Assembly (NCBI GenBank): GCA_015657675.1
Contig: JACDQI010000291.1
Span: forward strand, 1-38,625
DNA from: Devosia sp.
GTDB taxonomy: Bacteria; Pseudomonadota; Alphaproteobacteria; Rhizobiales; Devosiaceae
Length of the DNA: 38,625 nt
Reading direction: 5' to 3'
This document shows positions 34,553 through 38,625 of the stretch, one piece after another. Both the position numbers and the translations under genes were made by a program. The first letter of the stretch is position 1; each line of letters begins with the position of its first letter. The notes below the pieces were generated by a model. That model saw only the letters and a list, made by a program, of their open reading frames with translations, had not been told where the DNA came from and did not search any database.

Positions 34553-35977
34553 ATGCCGACCATCGTTCCGGTCATTCTTGCTGGCGGCCAGGGCACGCGC
34601 CTGTGGCCCATGTCGCGTTCGGCGCGGCCCAAGCAGTTCCTTGTGCTGACCGGCGACGAGAGTTCCTTCCAGCAGACGCTGCGCCGCGTCAGCGATGCCG
34701 AGCGCTACGTCGCGCCGATCATTGTCACCAATGCCGACTATCGCTTCCTCGTCGCCGAACAGGCGCAGGAACTGGGCATCGTGCCGGCCGGCGTGCTGCT
34801 CGAGCCGGTGGCGCGCAACACCACGGCCGCCATTGCCGCCGCCGCCTTCTACGCACGCGAAAAGTTCGGCGCCGATGCCCTGATCCATGTCCTCTCGTCC
34901 GACCACGTGGTCGAGACCGATACCAATTACTGGTGGTCTGTCAGCGCCGCGGCCACCGCCGCGCATGAGGGCCGCCTTGTGACGTTCGGCGTCACGCCGA
35001 CCTCGCCCGAGACCGGCTACGGCTATATCGAGGCCGGCGCCGAGACCAGCAACGGCGTCCATGCCGTCGCCCGCTTCGTCGAAAAGCCCGATCTCGCCAA
35101 TGCCCAGCGCATGCTCGATGCCGGCGGCTATTTCTGGAATACCGGCATGTTCATGCTGGGCGTTGCGGCGTTCCTCGCCGAACTGCAGGCCCTTTCGCCC
35201 GACGCTTACAGCGCCGCCGAAGGCGCCGTCGCGGCTGCCAAGGCCGATCTCGATTTCGTCCGCCTCGATGCCGAGGCCTTTGCCCAGGCGCCCAACATCT
35301 CGGTGGACTATGCGGTCTTCGAAAAGACCACGCTGGTCTCGCTGATCCCGGTGACTTTTGCCTGGTCCGACGTCGGCAGCTGGGACTCGGTCTGGAAGGT
35401 CTCGCCCAAGGACGCAGCGCACAACGTCACCAACGGCAATGCGACGCTCTCCAACACTCGGAACTCGCTGGTGCTCACTGACCGTGCGCATGTCGCTGTC
35501 GAAGGCCTCGACAATGTCGCGGTGATCGCTACCGAAGACGCGGTCTATGTGGGAAAACTCTCGGAATCCCAGAAGGTCGGGCCGCTGGTCAAGCTCCTGC
35601 GCACGCGTCCGGAAACGGCGGTTTCCACCGAAGTGCACAAGACCGCCTATCGTCCTTGGGGCGGCTATTCCTCGATCCTCAACGGCGACCGCTTCCAGGT
35701 GAAGCGCCTCTTCGTCAAGCCGGGCAAGCGCCTGAGCCTGCAAAAGCACCATCACCGCGCGGAGCATTGGGTCGTCGTCCGCGGCACCGCCGAAGTCACC
35801 CGCGACAACGAGGTGATGATGCTGAGCGAGAACGAATCCATCTACCTGCCCCTCGGCTGCACCCACCGGCTCTCCAACCCCGGCAAGATTCTGCTCGAAC
35901 TGATCGAAGTCCAGACCGGCTCGTACCTGGGCGAAGACGACATCATTCGCATCGAGGACGAGTTCGGTCGGGCTTAG
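34553..35977 (+). CDS. manC: Mannose-1-phosphate guanylyltransferase/mannose-6-phosphate isomerase
   Basis: A two-domain enzyme that makes GDP-mannose for polysaccharides. The N-terminal nucleotidyltransferase has the signature ILAGGQGTRLWPMSR, LEPVARNTTAAIA, SSDHVV, TGYGYIEAG, FVEKPD and WNTGMFM. The C-terminal cupin holds the isomerase site (PWGGYSSI, KPGKRLSLQKHHHRAEHW, EVTRDNE). The length of 474 residues is normal. ATG 34553 has GAGAGGA 5 bases before it; the frame opens 36 bases earlier without such a site. A long inverted repeat follows the stop and may end transcription. With fcl nearby it points to a GDP-sugar pathway. Confidence 0.95.
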   Translation: MPTIVPVILAGGQGTRLWPMSRSARPKQFLVLTGDESSFQQTLRRVSDAERYVAPIIVTNADYRFLVAEQAQELGIVPAGVLLEPVARNTTAAIAAAAFYAREKFGADALIHVLSSDHVVETDTNYWWSVSAAATAAHEGRLVTFGVTPTSPETGYGYIEAGAETSNGVHAVARFVEKPDLANAQRMLDAGGYFWNTGMFMLGVAAFLAELQALSPDAYSAAEGAVAAAKADLDFVRLDAEAFAQAPNISVDYAVFEKTTLVSLIPVTFAWSDVGSWDSVWKVSPKDAAHNVTNGNATLSNTRNSLVLTDRAHVAVEGLDNVAVIATEDAVYVGKLSESQKVGPLVKLLRTRPETAVSTEVHKTAYRPWGGYSSILNGDRFQVKRLFVKPGKRLSLQKHHHRAEHWVVVRGTAEVTRDNEVMMLSENESIYLPLGCTHRLSNPGKILLELIEVQTGSYLGEDDIIRIEDEFGRA

Positions 35978-35991
35978 GCTCAGTGCCACGC

Positions 35992-36081
35992 CCTCGTGGT
36001 TCGACAAGGTCACCATGAGGGCTTTTGAGGGAACCGCGGGCCCATCCGAGGACCTCATGGTGAGCCTGTCGAACCACGAGG
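35992..36081. repeat. Long inverted repeat after manC (two 29-base arms)
   Basis: The arms 35992-36020 and 36053-36081 are reverse complements at about 26-27 of 29 positions and enclose a 32-base loop. Each arm reads like a dispersed palindromic repeat (CTCATGGTGAG and GTCGAACCAC in one arm). It begins 15 bp after manC and may act as a terminator. Confidence 0.8.
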
Positions 36082-36135
36082 TCCGGGCAAGCTAAGCGGA
36101 CGCACCTGTTTGCGTCAAAGATCTGCGTTAGCTAC

Positions 36136-36156
36136 CTCCTCGCCCCTTGTGAGGAG
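36136..36156. repeat. Short palindromic repeat CTCCTC/GAGGAG
   Basis: A 6-bp stem (36136-36141 with 36151-36156) with a 9-base loop, set in a G-rich context. It is the second of three hairpins in the gap between manC and the next gene. Confidence 0.5.
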
Positions 36157-36254
36157 CGGGTGGGTGGGGTTGGGACATGCACCGGCCAAACGGGTGTGGC
36201 TCCTCGTACCCTCCCTGGCCGCGACCAACGCACTCTCGCGCGTAAGTCTGGCTT

Positions 36255-36275
36255 TCTCTCCCTCGAGGGGAGAGA
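36255..36275. repeat. Perfect 8-bp palindromic repeat near a gene end
   Basis: Bases 36255-36262 pair perfectly with 36268-36275 around the 5-base loop TCGAG. It lies 18 bp past the stop of the minus-strand membrane protein gene and may end or stabilise its message; no clear T-run follows on that strand. Confidence 0.6.
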
Positions 36276-36292
36276 GGACCCAACCGCCTCAG

Positions 36293-37123
36293 CTACCGTC
36301 CCATCCAGATTTCGAGCGATCCCGCCTGGATCAAAGGGTTATCTTCGGGCACGAAGGTACGGTCGATCACTTTCCACTCGTTGAGGAGGGCGACGAGCGC
36401 CACCGCTGCATCTTTGTCTGCAGGTGCATAGCGGACCACTGAGAGGCCATCCGCCTTGGTGGTGCGTTCTCCGCCCCCATCGACGCCTTGAACCTCCCAG
36501 CCGGCGGCGCGGAGCTGTTTCATGAAAGTGCGGACGGCGTCACGTGTAATCGCTCCGGCGAACTGGACATAGACCGGCTGGAGGAACGGTTGGGCAGTTC
36601 GCACAGATCCGGCGGACCTGCCTTCCGAGGTGCCAAGACCCATGGTCGCCTGGGGAAGCAAAGGACCAAAGTTGGGCTGAGTGCTGCACCCACACTCGAT
36701 TCCTGCAGTCAAAACTGCCCCAGGCGCCAGTGGGTTGTTGCTTCCGTCCTCACTTGCGGCGCTTCTGTCCGCACCCTCCCGGCAATCGGGCAGGTTGACT
36801 ATGCACGCCAACCTTTGATCCTCTGGGAAGGCGAAGCTCAGCCCAGCCGCACCCGCATATGCCACGCCGAAAATAATCGCGCAGGAGGCAACGAGGGGCA
36901 TCAGAAACTTGTGCGTCGCGATGTAGGCCAACACGACGATCAGAAACCCGATTCCAACCGTCCACAGTGCGACTGGACCAGCATTGTTGATGACACTGGG
37001 GTCTGAAAAAACCTTTGCTGCGAAGATGAGCACGGACGCACCGGCCAGAATGACTCCGGCGGCAGCTGGGTTCTTCTTGGCCAGGTCCTTCATGAGCATT
37101 TGAAAGTGTTCGAGTTCGGGCAT
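36293..37123 (-). CDS. Membrane protein of unknown function with LytR_C-like tail
   Basis: I do not recognise a named family. The 276-residue protein begins with a short cytoplasmic helix (ELEHFQMLMKDLAKK), then three hydrophobic segments: AAAGVILAGASVLIFAA, ALWTVGIGFLIVVLAYIA and LMPLVASCAIIFGVAYAG. A loosely structured stretch follows with four cysteines (RLACIVNLPDCRE, GIECGCSTQ). The C-terminal domain (about residues 185-270) reads VYVQFAGAITRDAVRTFMKQL, GWEVQGVDGGGERT, then VVRYAPADKDAA. This resembles the LytR_C-type alpha/beta domain in pattern only. GGAGGT stands 7 bases before ATG 37123. Confidence 0.75.
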   Translation of the reverse strand: MPELEHFQMLMKDLAKKNPAAAGVILAGASVLIFAAKVFSDPSVINNAGPVALWTVGIGFLIVVLAYIATHKFLMPLVASCAIIFGVAYAGAAGLSFAFPEDQRLACIVNLPDCREGADRSAASEDGSNNPLAPGAVLTAGIECGCSTQPNFGPLLPQATMGLGTSEGRSAGSVRTAQPFLQPVYVQFAGAITRDAVRTFMKQLRAAGWEVQGVDGGGERTTKADGLSVVRYAPADKDAAVALVALLNEWKVIDRTFVPEDNPLIQAGSLEIWMGR

Positions 37124-37195
37124 TGTCAGCACCTCCATCGGCAATCGAAGGCTCTGCCTTCCCTTCCCGCCAGATCGGATGATTACGCACCCCTG

Positions 37196-37225
37196 TTGAC
37201 ATCCCGTTTCACTGTGCTACATAAC
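37196..37225 (+). promoter_or_regulatory. Sigma-70-like promoter of the GntR/ABC cassette
   Basis: A perfect -35 box TTGACA (37196-37201) is followed at 16-18 bases by weak -10 candidates, TACATA (37218-37223) or CATAAC (37220-37225). The stretch between -10 and ATG is AT-richer than its surroundings and holds GTGCTACA and TAATACAC, a possible GntR binding site overlapping the promoter. Confidence 0.55.
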
Positions 37226-37248
37226 TAATACACCAATAGGGCGTAGAC

Positions 37249-37608
37249 ATGACCCAGTTCAACGATGCCCAACCGATCTTCGTGCAGATCAGGCAAAGGA
37301 TCATCGAGATGATTTTGAAGCGTTCCGTCGCCGAGGGCGACGCCTTGCCGTCTGTGCGGCAGATTTCGGCTGACCTTTCGGTCAATCCGCTGACCGTCAC
37401 CAAGGCCTACCAGTCACTGGTGGATCTGGGCGTGGTCGAAAGCCGCCGCGGCATGGGCATGTACGTCAATGTCGGGGCGCGCGAAAAACTGCTTGCCCAT
37501 GAGCGGCAGAAATTCCTCGAGGAAGACTGGCCGCGCATCCGCCAGCAGATCAAGGCCCTCGAACTCGATCCGGCGCAACTCCTCAACTCAGGCAGTGACA
37601 ATGAATGA
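37249..37608 (+). CDS. GntR-family regulator, YtrA subfamily
   Basis: A short 119-residue GntR regulator. The N-terminal winged helix (QPIFVQIRQRIIEMI, ALPSVRQISADLSVNPLTVTKAYQSL, VVESRRGMGMYV) is followed by only about 45 helical residues, the mark of the YtrA subfamily. These regulators usually control an ABC transporter encoded right behind them and repress their own promoter. Here its stop overlaps the ABC ATPase start by 8 bases. AGGG lies 8 bases before the ATG. In Bacillus, YtrA responds to cell-wall-active antibiotics; the signal here is unknown. Confidence 0.93.
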   Translation: MTQFNDAQPIFVQIRQRIIEMILKRSVAEGDALPSVRQISADLSVNPLTVTKAYQSLVDLGVVESRRGMGMYVNVGAREKLLAHERQKFLEEDWPRIRQQIKALELDPAQLLNSGSDNE

Positions 37609-38493
37609 TCTGGCTCAAACCAGCCTTGCTCCGATCGTCTCGGCGCGCGGCCTCCGCAAGCACTTCGGCAAGACCGAGATCCTCCACGGTCTCGATTTCG
37701 ACATTCCCGCCGGTCGCATCTATGGCCTCGTCGGCCACAATGGTGCCGGCAAGACCACCACGCTCAATGCCATCCTTGGGCTGACCTCCTACGAGGGCAC
37801 CGTCCGCGTGCTGGGGGAGGATCCGTTCGCCCGCCGCGCCGCGCTGATGGAGAATGTCGCCTTCATCTCAGACGTTGCCAGTCTGCCGCGGTTCCTGCGG
37901 GTGCGTGAGCTGTTTGCGCTGCTCACCAACATCCATCCGCGCTTTTCGCCCGAGAAGGCCCGCAGCTTTCTCGAGGGCACAGACGTCAAGATGGAAGCCA
38001 GGATCAAGAACCTCTCCAAGGGCATGATCGCGCAGCTGCATCTGGCGGTGGTGATGGCGATCGATGCCAAGCTGCTGGTGCTGGATGAGCCGACGCTCGG
38101 CCTCGACATCACCTATCGCAAGCGCTTCTACCGGCGCCTGCTCGAAGACTACATGACCGAGGAACGCACGCTCCTGATCACCACCACCAGGTGGACGAGA
38201 TCGAGTTCATGCTCTCCGACATCATGTTCATCCGCGAGGGCGAGCTGATCCTGCATATGCAGATGGAGACGGTTTCGACCAAGTTCAGCCAGCTGCTCGC
38301 CGACCCCGAGCACGATGCTGCCGCCCAGGCGCTCGGTCCGGTCTTTTCCGAGACCCGCTTCGGCCAGACCGTCTACGTCTATGACGGGGTCGACCGGGAA
38401 CGGCTCGAGCCGCTCGGCAAGGTTTCGACGCCCACTCTCAGCGATCTCTTTGTTGCGCTGATGCAGCGCCCCGCCACTGCCGGAGCCCGTTGA
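37601..38493 (+). CDS. ABC transporter ATPase of the YtrB type, one frameshift
   Basis: The ATPase of an exporter-type ABC system. Visible: Walker A GHNGAGKTTT, FISDVASLPRFL in the Q-loop region, the signature-like LSKGMIAQLHLA (weaker than LSGGQ, as usual in this subfamily), Walker B LLVLDEPTLGLD. Then LLITT runs into a wrong frame at 38185-38190. The next frame continues QVDEIEFMLSDIMFIREGEL and a C-terminal domain to 38493. Restoring one C in ACCACCACC gives TTHQVDEIE, which supplies the missing H-loop histidine, so a one-base loss is the simplest explanation. The stop overlaps the permease start. Confidence 0.9.
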
Positions 38494-38625
38494 TGCGCAC
38501 CATAACTGCCCTTATCCAGCGCGAGTATCTTGAGCACCGCGGCGCCTTTCTTTATGCGCCCGGCATCATCCTGGCTCTGCTCACCATTGTCCTTGCCGCA
38601 GCAACCAGCTTTGACCCGCTATCCC
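38493..38625 (+). CDS. ABC transporter permease, 3' part beyond the window
   Basis: Only 44 codons are visible. The product starts MRTITALIQREYLEHRGAFLY, a short cytoplasmic N-terminus with the basic pattern common in ABC-2-type permeases, and goes on into a first hydrophobic helix (APGIILALLTIVLAAAT). The ATG at 38493 overlaps the ATPase stop (TGATG). With the GntR and ATPase genes it forms a YtrABC-like cassette, probably for export or for defence against envelope stress. The family is inferred from position and this short N-terminus. Confidence 0.75.
   Translation, partial: MRTITALIQREYLEHRGAFLYAPGIILALLTIVLAAATSFDPLS

Noticed and set aside
1-38625. tRNA, rRNA, transposase or prophage genes
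   Set aside because: None was recognised on either strand; the window looks like continuous chromosomal backbone with accessory operons.

Overview
The window looks like chromosome from a GC-rich alphaproteobacterium, most likely of the order Hyphomicrobiales. Supporting signs are a MucR/Ros-family zinc-finger regulator, a stand-alone ClpS, a CUT1 sugar transporter with two ATPases, dense ATGA-type overlaps between operon genes, and palindromic repeats between genes. A Devosia-like genus is only a guess. No tRNA, rRNA, insertion sequence or CRISPR array was seen.

Layout. 1-5985: an asparaginase-like gene cut by the window edge, then a urease operon in the order ureE-ureF-ureAB(fused)-ureC-ureG-ureD. 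6073-11113: clpS, a single-domain response regulator, a Crp/Fnr regulator, recQ, a PAS-only protein and a MucR-type regulator. 11347-15479: a putative peptide-modification locus, made of a BTAD/TolB-like/TPR regulator, a 68-residue peptide, a YcaO enzyme and a TfuA protein. 15700-22931: an M29 aminopeptidase, soluble transhydrogenase, polyphosphate kinase 2, a cupin, a Tm-1-like/TIM-barrel gene pair, and a divergent TetR regulator. 23254-32160: a sugar-type ABC importer (binding protein, two permeases, small membrane protein, two ATPases) followed by three catabolic enzymes. 32164-35977: GDP-fucose synthase, an Fsr-like efflux pump and ManC. 35978-36292: palindromic repeats. 36293-38625: an unknown membrane protein, then a YtrA-type GntR/ABC cassette cut by the window end.

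The most interesting part is 11347-15479. YcaO with TfuA is the enzyme pair linked to backbone thioamide formation. Here it sits directly behind a small peptide gene with a strong ribosome-binding site, and two successive hairpins with GNRA loops separate peptide from enzymes. No cyclodehydratase partner, flavin dehydrogenase, protease or exporter is adjacent, so the product and its role are open.

A caution for all readers: eight genes (ureF, ureG, the BTAD regulator, ycaO, one sugar permease, one sugar ATPase, the Gfo/Idh oxidoreductase, the last ABC ATPase) are each broken by one small frameshift, with strong family similarity on both sides. Six fit loss of one base. For three of them the lost base can be placed in a short G or C run. 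This looks like an assembly or sequencing artefact more than gene decay; those genes are described as single genes carrying a frameshift.
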